A stretch of DNA of 64,000 bases from Companilactobacillus allii (lineage in GTDB: Bacteria > Bacillota > Bacilli > Lactobacillales > Lactobacillaceae). Positions 10,084-18,815 of this stretch are shown here, piece by piece. The notes beneath the pieces were generated by a model. It did no database searches. It had not been told where the DNA came from and saw only the letters and a program-made list of their open reading frames with translations. Positions within the stretch are counted from its first letter, which is position 1; every line of letters begins with the position of its first letter. Both the position numbers and the translations under genes were made by a program. The stretch is from contig NZ_CP019323.1 in the NCBI RefSeq assembly GCF_001971585.1, forward strand, positions 2,346,053-2,410,052, given 5' to 3'.

Positions 10084-11208
10084 TCAATATTTTGAAGCTA
10101 TCAAACCATACAAGTTATTGAATGAATATGCCTGTTTCAAATGCTTAACACCTAAGGCTCCATAAATAGGTGAACTATCATCAGTAACTTGGGAACTCCA
10201 CATTATTTTCATAGTATACTTATACATTTTCTCATTTTTAGCATTGGCAAAAATCATGGCAGCCAGTGCATAACTACCAGTTGATTGATCCTTATCAACA
10301 ACACTTCCATTGATAGTGTATGTATTGTAAAGTTTGCGTTGTTTAACTTGTCTTTCTAGCCAATTCAATGTAACCTTTTTAACTTTTCCAACTTCAGATA
10401 GGTGCAAAACCGTCTCTAAAGCCTCTGAAGTATTCAAATCCTTACTACTATAACTACCTTGTCCCCAATCATAACTGGAAGAATATAGCGGGAAGGCATC
10501 CCCCAAATAACCATTTTGAACAACCTTTAATTGTTTCTTATAATACTTTTTCTCTTTAGACGAAGTAGATTCAAAATACTTCAAAGTTTTAAAGTCATAG
10601 TAGGCCAATGAACCGGTAGAACTAGACTTCTTAGCCTTGGTATCATAAAAATCAACCAATTTACCATTTGGAATAGAACCAGATTTGAGCTTAGCAAATC
10701 TAGTAGCAGCCTCTTTTTTGTACTTACTGCTCTTAGTAGCTTGCGCGTACATTTGAAGTGAACGAATAATTCTTAAATCATCTAATGTTGCATTAACGTT
10801 AGACTTCTTCTTAGTATTTGGATCATAACGATAACTAAATTGGTCACCTTGATCAAAGGTATTTTTTGTTTGTTTATAAAATTCTCTAAACTTCTTATAT
10901 TGTTTTGTATAAACCAGATACTCAAGCCATAATCCAGAAGATTCAGATAACATCTCGTGTCCAGTAGCAACATTACTTTGGTTCTTGGTCTCTTTATAGT
11001 TGGTATAGATACCTTCTTTAGTCAACATCTTATTAGTAACGAATTTATACAACAATTTATTTTGAGTCGAATAGTCACCATAGTTACTGCTGTTCAAAAA
11101 ATTACTTGTACTCATGTCTGGTTCACTAACTTTTACGTCACTTTTTTTACTACATCCAGCCAAGACAATCGTTGGTAAAATCATTAATAAAATCAATATC
11201 TTTTTCAT
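10084..11208 (-). CDS. pssZ: Lipoprotein glycoside hydrolase, GH8-like (PssZ/BcsZ-like)
   Basis: A secreted lipoprotein: the start at ATG 11208 gives MKKILILLMILPTIVLAGC with an L-A-G-C lipobox, and GGGGGAAG lies upstream. The mature part is an alpha-helical (alpha/alpha)6-type protein with VATGHEMLSESSG and DLRIIRSL segments, resembling GH8 endoglucanases such as BcsZ or Listeria PssZ, which trim the polysaccharide made by the same operon. Of the two acidic catalytic residues, E in GHEMLSES is the likely acid. First gene of the pss-like transcription unit, separated from the upstream esterase by a terminator. Confidence 0.65.
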   Translation of the reverse strand: MKKILILLMILPTIVLAGCSKKSDVKVSEPDMSTSNFLNSSNYGDYSTQNKLLYKFVTNKMLTKEGIYTNYKETKNQSNVATGHEMLSESSGLWLEYLVYTKQYKKFREFYKQTKNTFDQGDQFSYRYDPNTKKKSNVNATLDDLRIIRSLQMYAQATKSSKYKKEAATRFAKLKSGSIPNGKLVDFYDTKAKKSSSTGSLAYYDFKTLKYFESTSSKEKKYYKKQLKVVQNGYLGDAFPLYSSSYDWGQGSYSSKDLNTSEALETVLHLSEVGKVKKVTLNWLERQVKQRKLYNTYTINGSVVDKDQSTGSYALAAMIFANAKNEKMYKYTMKIMWSSQVTDDSSPIYGALGVKHLKQAYSFNNLYGLIASKY

Positions 11209-11283
11209 AAAAACACTACTTCCCCCTATTCGACATCTACCATCCATTGTATTACATATCGTAAATATTATCCTTTTAATTAT

Positions 11284-11326
11284 AAAAGCCCAGAACTAAG
11301 AATACCACTCAGTTCTAGGCTTTTTA
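11284..11326. terminator. Intrinsic terminator, possibly bidirectional
   Basis: An inverted repeat AAAAGCCcAGAACT ... AGTTCTaGGCTTTTT with A/T tracts on both sides. It lies between the DUF915-type hydrolase gene and the pss-like operon, so the two are probably separate transcripts. Confidence 0.75.
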
Positions 11327-11340
11327 TAATTATTTTAATA

Positions 11341-12171
11341 TTATTTATTCCACAAAAAATCACCCATAATTCGATCCACTTTGGGGTTCTCATGTAACAT
11401 GCTGTGTTCTCCCATGTAGCCTGTGATTTTAACCTGACGATAACTCTTGTAACGACCACGCAGAATATATTTAATTGAACGTGCTGAAACAGTCGAGACG
11501 CGTCCATCAGTATTAGTCCCATTTGACAAATTGCCATAAAAATTAAGTATTTTTACTTGTTTATAAGGATAATTCTTACGCAATTTTAATGCATGTTGAT
11601 AATCATACGTGATATATGCTGGACGGCCACTTTTCATAAACCAATTGGAATTAGGCTTATCTTTGATCCCAGCAATTCCATCATAATGTCCGGCGATATC
11701 AACTTGTTTATTCAATTGTGGAAGATTCTTATCTTTTCCATAATTCAACATATAATACAACAACGTCATATTCCCCATTGAATGTGCCACTGCATTGAAC
11801 TTTGTTACACCGTAATTCTGCTTCAATTGCGTCATGATCTCATGTAACCAACCACTTGTAACATTGAAGTTAGTATTCATATTATCTTTGAAAACAACTT
11901 GTACGATTGGTCTGTAAGTAGACTTATCCATAGTACCAAAAAAATGTGGAACTCCCTGTCTATCAACAACTACCAATAATGCTCGAGTTGCATGAAAATG
12001 TGTCTGGGCAAAATTTATCATATCATCTGTTGAACGTGCCCCTGCTCCATGGCCATGCAAATATATTGTTGGAATATAGTCACTAGAAGCAGCCTGCACA
12101 TTAGTAGGTTTGCTGACATTAAAAATCGCCAGAAAGGCAATTATAGCGATGAACACTTTTAACTTTTTCAA
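11341..12171 (-). CDS. Secreted alpha/beta hydrolase, DUF915 type
   Basis: Contains YLHGHGAGARS (oxyanion region) and the nucleophile elbow A-H-S-M-G-N, plus a late H in GEHSMLHENP. This is the lactobacillar cell-surface hydrolase family (DUF915), members of which are carboxylesterases or lipases of unknown substrate. I choose TTG at 12171 as start because AGAGGAG lies seven bases upstream; upstream ATG codons lack a ribosome site. It then starts with a typical signal peptide (LKKLKVFIAIIAFLAIFN) ending near VQAAS. About 276 residues. Confidence 0.75.
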   Translation of the reverse strand: MKKLKVFIAIIAFLAIFNVSKPTNVQAASSDYIPTIYLHGHGAGARSTDDMINFAQTHFHATRALLVVVDRQGVPHFFGTMDKSTYRPIVQVVFKDNMNTNFNVTSGWLHEIMTQLKQNYGVTKFNAVAHSMGNMTLLYYMLNYGKDKNLPQLNKQVDIAGHYDGIAGIKDKPNSNWFMKSGRPAYITYDYQHALKLRKNYPYKQVKILNFYGNLSNGTNTDGRVSTVSARSIKYILRGRYKSYRQVKITGYMGEHSMLHENPKVDRIMGDFLWNK

Positions 12172-12368
12172 ATTACTGCTCCTCTGGTAATTCATTATAT
12201 ATTTAAATATTAATATTGTTCGCATAAATTATCTAAAGAATCGAATCCAGATTAATAGACGTCCTGTCTGTTTTTAATTGAAAAAATTAATAGAAGCAAA
12301 ATAGTAGAGCAATATTCCGTGATATGTCATCATAATAGTGACAAATCCTTTGATTAGTAGGTGATTTC

Positions 12369-12479
12369 ATGAAAATACCAAAAAATAGACATAAATTACC
12401 AGTTATCTTTATTGCTATAGCACTAATCTTTCCATTGATTGGAATCGAAAAAGCCAAGTTTTCAGGACGAAAGTCCTAA
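12369..12479 (+). CDS. Possible 36-residue membrane peptide
   Basis: A short frame reading MKIPKNRHKLPVIFIAIALI, with one hydrophobic stretch, preceded by AGTAGGTG seven bases before the ATG. Its last codons run into the terminator hairpin at 12452. No homolog is recognised. It may be a real small peptide, or a chance frame. Confidence 0.3.
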   Translation: MKIPKNRHKLPVIFIAIALIFPLIGIEKAKFSGRKS

Positions 12480-12500
12480 AGACTTGGCTCTTTTATTTTT
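12452..12500 (+). terminator. Terminator with GNRA-type loop
   Basis: AGCCAAGT (12452-12459) pairs with ACTTGGCT (12482-12489), enclosing AGGAC-GAAA-GTCCT, followed by CTCTTTTATTTTT. It would stop a rightward transcript carrying the small frame at 12369. Confidence 0.7.
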
Positions 12501-12867
12501 TACGCCAAAACGTATCACAATCTTTTTTATCTTCAATATTAAACTCAATAATTTCTTTCAACAGATCATAATCAACTTCTTGATCAAAACCTATTCGAAA
12601 CATCCTTGTTCCATGCGTGTATCCAGAACCTTCAGCTTTTGAAACAAACAAATTCATCCATTTTTCTTCAGGTGCCACTGAAATATGTTTATTAGCCACA
12701 CTAAAACCAATAATAAATGTTCCGTGGTCAGTGAACATAGGCTGTTTCCAAGCAAAACGTTTTTTCAAATTGGGAAATGTAAAACTCACCCAATTGATTA
12801 TATCAGCCATACGTTTACGATGTGATTCATCCTCAATATTGAGTAAGAAATCTTCAAATTCATCCAT
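12493..12867 (-). CDS. DUF1801 / YdhG-like small protein (iron-chaperone fold)
   Basis: This 124-residue protein has WVSFTFPNLKKRFAWKQPMF, then GTFIIGFSVANKHISVAPE, the pattern of DUF1801 (YdhG/Fra-type) proteins. Bacillus Fra of this fold is a frataxin-like iron chaperone; the exact function here is unknown. It starts at ATG 12867 with GGAGAGAAG upstream. Its stop lies in the tail of the preceding terminator. Confidence 0.75.
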   Translation of the reverse strand: MDEFEDFLLNIEDESHRKRMADIINWVSFTFPNLKKRFAWKQPMFTDHGTFIIGFSVANKHISVAPEEKWMNLFVSKAEGSGYTHGTRMFRIGFDQEVDYDLLKEIIEFNIEDKKDCDTFWRKK

Positions 12868-12922
12868 ATCTTCTCTCCGATAAATACAATTTCTTTTAGT
12901 ATATCAGTTATCATCACACATA

Positions 12923-14671
12923 CTATGGTAAATTTTTCTTCATCGGTTCAGTGTAACCATTGATAATTTTATAAACAAATACATAATCATTATTTACTGG
13001 TTCAATAAGTAACGGAACACTATCTGATAATGAAGTATTATCGCGTCTCTTCTTTAAAAGCATCAATAATGTTAACAGTAATACCGATGCAGAAACCATC
13101 AAACTGAACTTTTGAATGAAGGTATTCTCATATTGAACTTTGACAGTACCACTACCAACTAGCTCAATGGTAGTCAATCCATTACTAGATATTCTAGGCG
13201 TCGTTGAACTACCAGTATTACCATAAACTTCTGATTGATAACCCTTGTAATAGATCAATGGTAATTGTACTTTTGAGGTTTTACCATGCGTATTAAAGTT
13301 AAAGGCAATGTATTGACGATTAATAGTTGAGTTACTTATTTTTACATTGGATTTATTATATTTTATCAGTCTGTCTTTATGATCTAATACCTCAGGATAA
13401 CTAACTTCACTAGGTAAATATTCATGACCCGCTCCAATAAAGAAACTATCAACTTTATTGAATTGTTGATAACTCTCTAATTTATCGGGCGATTCAGCCA
13501 ATGTTTGTTGACTGAGACCTGCCGTAACGATAGATAGTAACGCGACAAATCCATAAATAACATATTGATTCCTGAATAAGTTCAAATCATCATTTGCCAA
13601 TAAATAAGCCACGATTAAAGAAATAACCGAGAAGAATCTCCATGGGAATTGAATCATAGCAAAAATTGAATGACTAAAGATTCCCCATGGAAATAGATTA
13701 GTACATGCAATGAAAAATACCAACGCTATCAAGGTCAAATCAAGATTCCTTCGATGTATCAGATTATAAATAGCATAAACTGCTAATCCCAAAAAGATAA
13801 TTGCACCAAGATTCACTGTATTTGCGTGAAATACTTGATTGGTCAATGAATTCAATATCAAATTTTTCATCGGCAATATCTCATTGGTTACTTTGATCAA
13901 TGGATCGGTAGTAAGAGCGTACTTTTGCCCTTGCATTTGTTCCAATATAGGCAAATAAACAGCCGCACTAATACCTATCGTGAGTCCTGCTGCTTTTACA
14001 ATTGCCAAGATACGTTTTTTGTTCCAAAAAATTCTGATGTTCAATAATACAAACAACGAAGCAAATACAATGATCATAAATAACGAAATTGTGTGTGAAC
14101 AAGAAATCCCAATCATCGCAAACGCCAAAACATACCACTGTTTGACATTACCACGTTTAAGATTAATCAGTTCAGACAGGACTAATGGAAAGAACATCGC
14201 TCCCATTAATTCACCGAGATCTTGACGACTGAATAAAGTCTGTAATCTATAAGCATTGAAAGTGTAAATCAACGTGAATAATAAGGCTTTATTGGGTGAA
14301 AGACTCATTCTTTTTCCAGCAATAAAACCAATCCACAAGGTAACAAAGTTAATCATTACTAACGTAAATAAATAAGAAAATACCGGCGTTGCACCAATAA
14401 CTCGCAATAATGCGGCTGGATATAAGAATAAATCAGGATAGAACAGACTGGAAGCATAACCATATCCACCTATAAAGTGTCCATCGACCTTGGGCCAGAA
14501 ATTAAGATGTTTGATAGAGCTTGCTAAAGTTTCAATACGATCAAGGTGATAATGAAAATCCCCTGTCGCAAAAACATATCCATAGTGCCAATCGATTATT
14601 CCAATCAGTGCAATACTAATAAATAAGAACAACAATAAGATAAGATACTTTTCTTTAACTAACTTCTTCAT
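12923..14671 (-). CDS. Large polytopic membrane protein (GT-C / YfhO-like)
   Basis: A 582-residue protein with about twelve membrane helices and an early loop containing GDFHYHLDRIE (about residues 37-47), like the acidic first loop of GT-C fold glycosyltransferases that use lipid-linked sugars. A beta-rich extracytoplasmic section (about 415-525) precedes the last helix and a short cytosolic tail. Lactobacilli carry many such proteins, often annotated '6-pyruvoyl-tetrahydropterin synthase related membrane protein'. Donor and acceptor are unknown. Single-gene unit. Confidence 0.6.
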   Translation of the reverse strand: MKKLVKEKYLILLLFLFISIALIGIIDWHYGYVFATGDFHYHLDRIETLASSIKHLNFWPKVDGHFIGGYGYASSLFYPDLFLYPAALLRVIGATPVFSYLFTLVMINFVTLWIGFIAGKRMSLSPNKALLFTLIYTFNAYRLQTLFSRQDLGELMGAMFFPLVLSELINLKRGNVKQWYVLAFAMIGISCSHTISLFMIIVFASLFVLLNIRIFWNKKRILAIVKAAGLTIGISAAVYLPILEQMQGQKYALTTDPLIKVTNEILPMKNLILNSLTNQVFHANTVNLGAIIFLGLAVYAIYNLIHRRNLDLTLIALVFFIACTNLFPWGIFSHSIFAMIQFPWRFFSVISLIVAYLLANDDLNLFRNQYVIYGFVALLSIVTAGLSQQTLAESPDKLESYQQFNKVDSFFIGAGHEYLPSEVSYPEVLDHKDRLIKYNKSNVKISNSTINRQYIAFNFNTHGKTSKVQLPLIYYKGYQSEVYGNTGSSTTPRISSNGLTTIELVGSGTVKVQYENTFIQKFSLMVSASVLLLTLLMLLKKRRDNTSLSDSVPLLIEPVNNDYVFVYKIINGYTEPMKKNLP

Positions 14672-14858
14672 AATTATTCAACACCTAATATTCATTCATT
14701 TTGAATAAATATTAACTATTAAGTCACAGGTAATCCAATAATTTGATACTAGTTAATTTTTTAAAAAACGTATGTATCCCTTGGTATGACTGAATTATAT
14801 TAATTTCCAGATACAAAGGTTATACAATATGTCTCAAACTTCCAATATTTTTTGATTA
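14672..14858. other. Intergenic region, no gene seen
   Basis: 187 bp of AT-rich sequence between the membrane protein start and the oxidoreductase stop. I see no convincing open frame or terminator with a T-tract. Confidence 0.5.
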
Positions 14859-15860
14859 TTAAAAACGAATTATTACTTTACCTTTAGGGTGTCCGTTATT
14901 AACTAAATTTAGAGCTTGGTTAACATCAGCCAATTTAAAACTAGTTGGATCAATTGCTGGTTGAATTTTTTCATCTTCAACAATTTGAGTTATCTTTTTC
15001 AGTTGAGTTCCGTCACTTCTAACAAAGATAAAGTGATATTCAACGCCGACACGATTAGCTTTCCTATCAATACCACTACCTGCAACTGAAAATAACAAAG
15101 TTTTTAATGATGAATAATTCCTATTTTTAGCAAATAATTTATTGGGTCCCATTTTTAAAGAGAGTAATTTTCCGTTTTTCTTTATTATTCCTAATTCATG
15201 ATTCAATTCACTTTGTCCTACTGTATCTATCACATAATCAACTGACTTTGAAGTTTCCCAATAATTTTCTTTACGATAATCAAAATATTGACTGACTCCC
15301 ATCTTAATAAGGGAGTCTTTAGAACGAGCATTTCCACTGACTATAATCTCTAATCCCATTTGTTTAGCGATTGGGATTGCCATTTGACCAAAAGAACCCG
15401 ATCCACCCGGTATCATGATACTTTGTCCTGGTTGTGCCTTTAGTTCTTCATTCAATACTTGATATGCTGTTAATCCAGTTAGTGGAACAGCAGCACTTTG
15501 GACAAAATTTAAATTAGTCGGTTTAAGCGCAATTGCGTGATAATCTATTGCGACATATTCTGCAAAAGCTCCAATTTTATCCAATGGCAATCGTGAATAG
15601 ATTTCATCGCCAACTTTAAAATCGACAACCTTCTTACCAACTGAAGTAATGACACCTGAAAGTTCATTACCCATAATTAATGGCATTGAGTAATTTTGAA
15701 TTAATTTGACGCTACCTGTTCCAACCAATATGTCCAATGGATTTACAGCGGCGGCCTTAACCTTTACTAGAACTTCATTTTCATTTGGTGTAGGAGTCGG
15801 TACATCCCTAATCACCAGTTGAAATTTTTTGTCATATTTTAATAATTGTGCTGCTTGCAT
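14859..15860 (-). CDS. Zinc-independent NADP-dependent alcohol dehydrogenase / quinone oxidoreductase (MDR family)
   Basis: 333 residues from ATG 15860 (AAAGGAGA upstream; the longer frame to 15890 is not favoured). N-terminal GroES-like domain with VKAAAVNPLDILVG and MGNELSGVI. The Rossmann domain has MIPGGSGSFGQMAIPIAKQMG. The cysteine and histidine zinc ligands of classical ADHs are absent, fitting quinone or enone reductases. Substrate unknown. It has its own promoter overlapped by a four-box GTAACTTT operator, suggesting stress-inducible control. Confidence 0.8.
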   Translation of the reverse strand: MQAAQLLKYDKKFQLVIRDVPTPTPNENEVLVKVKAAAVNPLDILVGTGSVKLIQNYSMPLIMGNELSGVITSVGKKVVDFKVGDEIYSRLPLDKIGAFAEYVAIDYHAIALKPTNLNFVQSAAVPLTGLTAYQVLNEELKAQPGQSIMIPGGSGSFGQMAIPIAKQMGLEIIVSGNARSKDSLIKMGVSQYFDYRKENYWETSKSVDYVIDTVGQSELNHELGIIKKNGKLLSLKMGPNKLFAKNRNYSSLKTLLFSVAGSGIDRKANRVGVEYHFIFVRSDGTQLKKITQIVEDEKIQPAIDPTSFKLADVNQALNLVNNGHPKGKVIIRF

Positions 15861-15890
15861 ATTTATGTATTCTCCTTTGAGAATCTTCAA

Positions 15891-15960
15891 GTAACTTTAT
15901 TCTAAATTAGTAACTTTGCATAGTATAATTTTTAAAGTTACAAAAGTCAAATAAAGTTAC
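15891..15960 (-). promoter_or_regulatory. Promoter with four-box dyad operator
   Basis: On the minus strand, TTGACT (15945-15950) and TATACT (15922-15927) are separated by 17 bp. Four 8-bp boxes overlap them: GTAACTTT at 15891-15898 and 15910-15917, and AAAGTTAC at 15934-15941 and 15953-15960. The two pairs have the same 19-bp periodicity and form one large dyad centred between the promoter elements. Confidence 0.7.
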
Positions 15961-15970
15961 CTAATATAAT

Positions 15971-16018
15971 AAAAGAGATCAAATGAATTCAATTAATGAA
16001 CTCATTTGATCTCTTTTA
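15971..16018 (-). terminator. Terminator after SDR gene
   Basis: A 16-bp perfect stem (AAAAGAGATCAAATGA with its complement) and 16-base loop immediately after the SDR stop codon, with T-rich flank on the minus strand. Confidence 0.8.
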
Positions 16019-16741
16019 GTTATCTTGAAGTGTCGCAGCAATATCAACTTCACGAATATTTACTTCCTGTGGCATTTCATACATAAACTTTACAGTTTCT
16101 GCCACGTGTTTTGGATCCAATGTGATTCCGCCCATTGATTGTTTCCACTGCTCATATTCATCTAGAGCATCATGATCAGTTACATGAGTTAATAATTCCG
16201 TTTCAGCGGCTCCGGGAGCTACTAACATCACACGAACATTTTCTCCGGCAACTTCTTGTCTAATTGTTTCGCTTAAACCATGAACTCCATATTTACTTGC
16301 AACGTACGCAGCATGATTTTGAAACGCCTTAAATCCGGCAATCGATGAAATGTTGATAATGGTTCCATGATGACTTGCTTTCATTTCTGGCAACACTATC
16401 TGCATTCCGTTCAATACACCCATGACATTGGTATCAAGCATCGTTTGCCATTCTTTAGAAGACTGCTTCCAAACGTTACCTAACAACATTATGCCGGCAT
16501 TATTTATTAATAAATCAGTTGGGCCAAAGACTTTTTCTGCAGACTTAATTGCCTCAGATAATTCACTTTGATCCGTCACATCAGCATGTTTGATCATTAC
16601 GTTACCAGTTAAATGTAATTCTTCAATTTTTTCTGTTCGACGACCCAATAATAGTAGTGGATAATCATTTTCATTGAACAATCTTGCCATAGCAGCTCCA
16701 AATCCAGAACTTGCTCCAGTTATAACTATTAGCTTTTTCAT
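16016..16741 (-). CDS. Short-chain dehydrogenase/reductase
   Basis: A 241-residue classical SDR. T-G-A-S-S-G-F-G at residues 7-14 binds the nucleotide, and NNAG is in strand 4. The catalytic triad is S (ISSIAG), Y and K (YVASK). L-L-G-R-R-T after strand 2 favours NADP(H). Substrate not readable. ATG 16741 has AGAGGG upstream. It is divergent from the HxlR-type regulator at 16861, which is therefore its likely controller. Confidence 0.85.
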   Translation of the reverse strand: MKKLIVITGASSGFGAAMARLFNENDYPLLLLGRRTEKIEELHLTGNVMIKHADVTDQSELSEAIKSAEKVFGPTDLLINNAGIMLLGNVWKQSSKEWQTMLDTNVMGVLNGMQIVLPEMKASHHGTIINISSIAGFKAFQNHAAYVASKYGVHGLSETIRQEVAGENVRVMLVAPGAAETELLTHVTDHDALDEYEQWKQSMGGITLDPKHVAETVKFMYEMPQEVNIREVDIAATLQDN

Positions 16742-16860
16742 TTCATATACCCTCTTTATAATCTATAGCTCATTTGACGACTTCGGTTTATTATTATAAG
16801 CTGTACAGATTATTTTCCTAGTACGCACTTTTAGGTTACTAGGTGTCAGGAGCAATACAA

Positions 16861-17193
16861 ATGTACGAAAATGAATTCGATGCAACCATGCAATTGATTC
16901 GAGGTAAGTGGAAAATACGCCTTATCTACGAGCTAGACTCCAATCCACATTCTAGATTTAATAATTTACAACGTAACTTAAAGACCATCACGCACAAAAT
17001 CCTGGCCGAACAGATCCAACAAATGATTGACGACAATTTAGTTGAACGACACGACTTTCATGAACAACCATTACATGTTGAATATAACTTAACAAAAAAG
17101 GGCAAATCATTGGTCCCTGTCGTGGACGTTATCTGTGATTGGGGATTAGAAAATATTGATCACTTAAAATTAAGAGAAACTCTTTGTAATTGA
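16861..17193 (+). CDS. HxlR-family transcriptional regulator
   Basis: A 110-residue winged-helix protein: MQLIRGKWKIRLIYEL, then FNNLQRNLKTITHKILAEQIQQM and the wing HVEYNLTKKGKSLVPV. This is the HxlR/YodB/HypR pattern; several members sense quinones or aldehydes through an N-terminal cysteine, which is absent here. ATG 16861 is preferred over the GTG at 16843 because CAGGAG lies eight bases upstream of it, inside the longer frame. Divergent from the SDR gene with a 119-bp shared promoter region. Confidence 0.8.
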   Translation: MYENEFDATMQLIRGKWKIRLIYELDSNPHSRFNNLQRNLKTITHKILAEQIQQMIDDNLVERHDFHEQPLHVEYNLTKKGKSLVPVVDVICDWGLENIDHLKLRETLCN

Positions 17194-17196
17194 TTA

Positions 17197-17832
17197 TCAA
17201 TCAAAAATAGTCTCCCAATCTTTACTATCGTGACACTTAAATGCGACCTCTAAATCTTCAGGTAAATTTCTGTTTAATGATAAGTTCAACTCTAAAGCTT
17301 CTTTTAATGTGAAATACTGTGCATCATCAGTTTCTGAATTATCCACTTTTGACAATAACTTGTCATTTTCTGGTACACATTCAACGAAGTTCTTGTAAAT
17401 ATAACTCAAATTCTTTTTTGAATAATTATGCTTTTGCATATCTATGACCGCAATCAATCGCTTAGGAGATACTTTGATTCCTGCTTCTTCTTGGGTCTCT
17501 TTGGTGGCAATTTCACCAATGGAATACCCTATATCTGCCCAACCACCTGGGATCGACCAAGTATTGCCACGTTTTTCATTCACCAACAGAATTTTCCCAT
17601 CGTCATTAAATGTGACCGCTCGAACATCAACTTTGGGTGTAACATATCCATTATCTGAATCAAAGAATATATTCAATTGTTCATGTGTTGCCCCAGTTAG
17701 TTTAGCTGTCAGTTTCTTAGCTACTTCTTCTAACTGTTCGTAACGCTCAGAATCGAAAACGTCCTTGGAATAATGTTTACCTGACTGTGCTATAGCTTGT
17801 AATTGCTGAATTAACAACTCTAAATCATCCAT
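17197..17832 (-). CDS. NUDIX hydrolase with N-terminal NUDIX_N_2-like domain
   Basis: A 211-residue protein. Residues 1-60 are helical, as in the NUDIX-associated N-terminal domain. The Nudix box reads GWADIGYSIGEIATKE followed by TQEEAG, with the essential E-E pair present. Family members hydrolyse nucleoside diphosphates linked to another group, for example ADP-ribose or NADH. ATG 17832 with AAGGAG is preferred to the GTG nine bases earlier. Convergent with the HxlR gene, with only 3 bp between stops. Confidence 0.8.
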   Translation of the reverse strand: MDDLELLIQQLQAIAQSGKHYSKDVFDSERYEQLEEVAKKLTAKLTGATHEQLNIFFDSDNGYVTPKVDVRAVTFNDDGKILLVNEKRGNTWSIPGGWADIGYSIGEIATKETQEEAGIKVSPKRLIAVIDMQKHNYSKKNLSYIYKNFVECVPENDKLLSKVDNSETDDAQYFTLKEALELNLSLNRNLPEDLEVAFKCHDSKDWETIFD

Positions 17833-17856
17833 ACCTAACACTCCTTTAAGCCAAAT

Positions 17857-17894
17857 AATAAAGTCACTGTGAATTTTTCCACAGTGACTTTATT
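17857..17894 (-). terminator. Terminator after immunity genes
   Basis: AATAAAGTCACTGTG and its perfect complement around an 8-base loop, with A/T tracts on both sides, directly downstream of the 17906 gene. Confidence 0.8.
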
Positions 17895-17905
17895 TATATC
17901 AAATA

Positions 17906-18181
17906 TTAGTAAATTGCGTAATTTGCACCTTTAGCAAAGTATGTGATCTTCTCTTCATAATCTTTACCATTTTTGATGACACCCAGAGTTCTAGCAATTT
18001 GTGTGTCATCTTTAAGTCGTCCAAATAAATAACTGAATGAATAATTCTTATCAAGTAAATTATAAGTTCTCAATACAAGGTTCTTTGAATAATCATCTTT
18101 GTCTACTTCTTTATCAGAATTAATATCTGTATATAATTCTGATAAGACTTTCTTTGCTTCTGTATTGTCTGTCATTTTCAT
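17906..18181 (-). CDS. Bacteriocin immunity protein, enterocin A immunity type
   Basis: 91 residues, soluble, mostly helical, with the spacing of class IIa bacteriocin immunity proteins (four-helix bundle plus structured C-terminus): EAKKVLSELYTDIN, NLVLRTYNLLDKN, FSYLFGRLK. Such proteins protect the cell by locking the bacteriocin-bound mannose PTS receptor. Second gene of a two-gene unit, 24 bp after its paralog. No class IIa precursor (YGNGV-type) is seen nearby, so it looks like an orphan immunity gene. Confidence 0.65.
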   Translation of the reverse strand: MKMTDNTEAKKVLSELYTDINSDKEVDKDDYSKNLVLRTYNLLDKNYSFSYLFGRLKDDTQIARTLGVIKNGKDYEEKITYFAKGANYAIY

Positions 18182-18205
18182 AATATATACCTACTTTTTA
18201 TTTTT

Positions 18206-18511
18206 TTACTGTCCATTAACTGTTTTATCAACTGAAATACTAGTGATATATTTTTGATCCATACTCTCGATTTGCTTATATAACTCTTTACCTTCATCAG
18301 TTAATTTGAAATCATCAAACAATGATAAACGGCCCAAGTCTGACTCTAAAGAAATAAGTGTCCTACCACCTAAATCGCTAGAATCATCTAATTCTCTATA
18401 CACATCCACGATAGCTTTACCAGCAGTTTTGTTACTGATTAAAGACATGTCCAGGGTTTCGTACAATTTTGAAAGAATCACCTTCAATTCTTCCAAATCT
18501 TCTAACTTCAA
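18206..18511 (-). CDS. Bacteriocin immunity protein, enterocin A immunity type
   Basis: 101 residues: KVILSKLYETLDMSLISN, AIVDVYRELDDS, LISLESDLGRLSLFDDF, LTDEGKELYKQIES. The helical layout matches class IIa immunity proteins and is distantly like its neighbour. The start is TTG 18511 with AGGTG upstream. It is led by a TAGACA-17-TATGAT promoter. The cognate bacteriocin gene is not in this window. Confidence 0.65.
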   Translation of the reverse strand: MKLEDLEELKVILSKLYETLDMSLISNKTAGKAIVDVYRELDDSSDLGGRTLISLESDLGRLSLFDDFKLTDEGKELYKQIESMDQKYITSISVDKTVNGQ

Positions 18512-18549
18512 TGATCTTCACCTGCCAATCATCTTCTGATTTGTATGCA

Positions 18550-18578
18550 ATCATACAACATAGCTTTTTCTATGTCTA
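18550..18578 (-). promoter_or_regulatory. Promoter of the immunity gene pair
   Basis: On the minus strand TAGACA (18573-18578) is followed after 17 bp by TATGAT (18550-18555), about 40 bp before the TTG start. Confidence 0.5.
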
Positions 18579-18632
18579 TACTTATGATAACGCTTTCTGT
18601 ATAAATCTTAAATGGTACTTAATACTTTCATT

Positions 18633-18796
18633 AAAAAAGGTTGTAGCAAACTTCATTTCTACTCAAATTGGCGGTGAAAACGTGTAAAAATGCACAATTT
18701 CTTCCGCTTAATAAAAATAATTCCGATATTCACTTTCGTGAATACCGAAATTATTTACGTTAATGCTCGGAAATTACCCGTACATTTTTACACTCT
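18633..18796. repeat. Intergenic nested inverted repeat, copy B
   Basis: About 164 bp. The left flank contains CTTCATTTCTACTCAA, then the arm GTGTAAAAATGCAC, a central AT-rich hairpin with loop around CACTTTCGTG, and the return arm ending GTACATTTTTACACTCT. It is nearly identical to copy C read in the opposite direction. It sits downstream of the esterase gene and upstream of the immunity genes, filling most of a 300-bp gap. Confidence 0.8.
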
Positions 18797-18815
18797 GATT
18801 AACTACTAAAAATCT

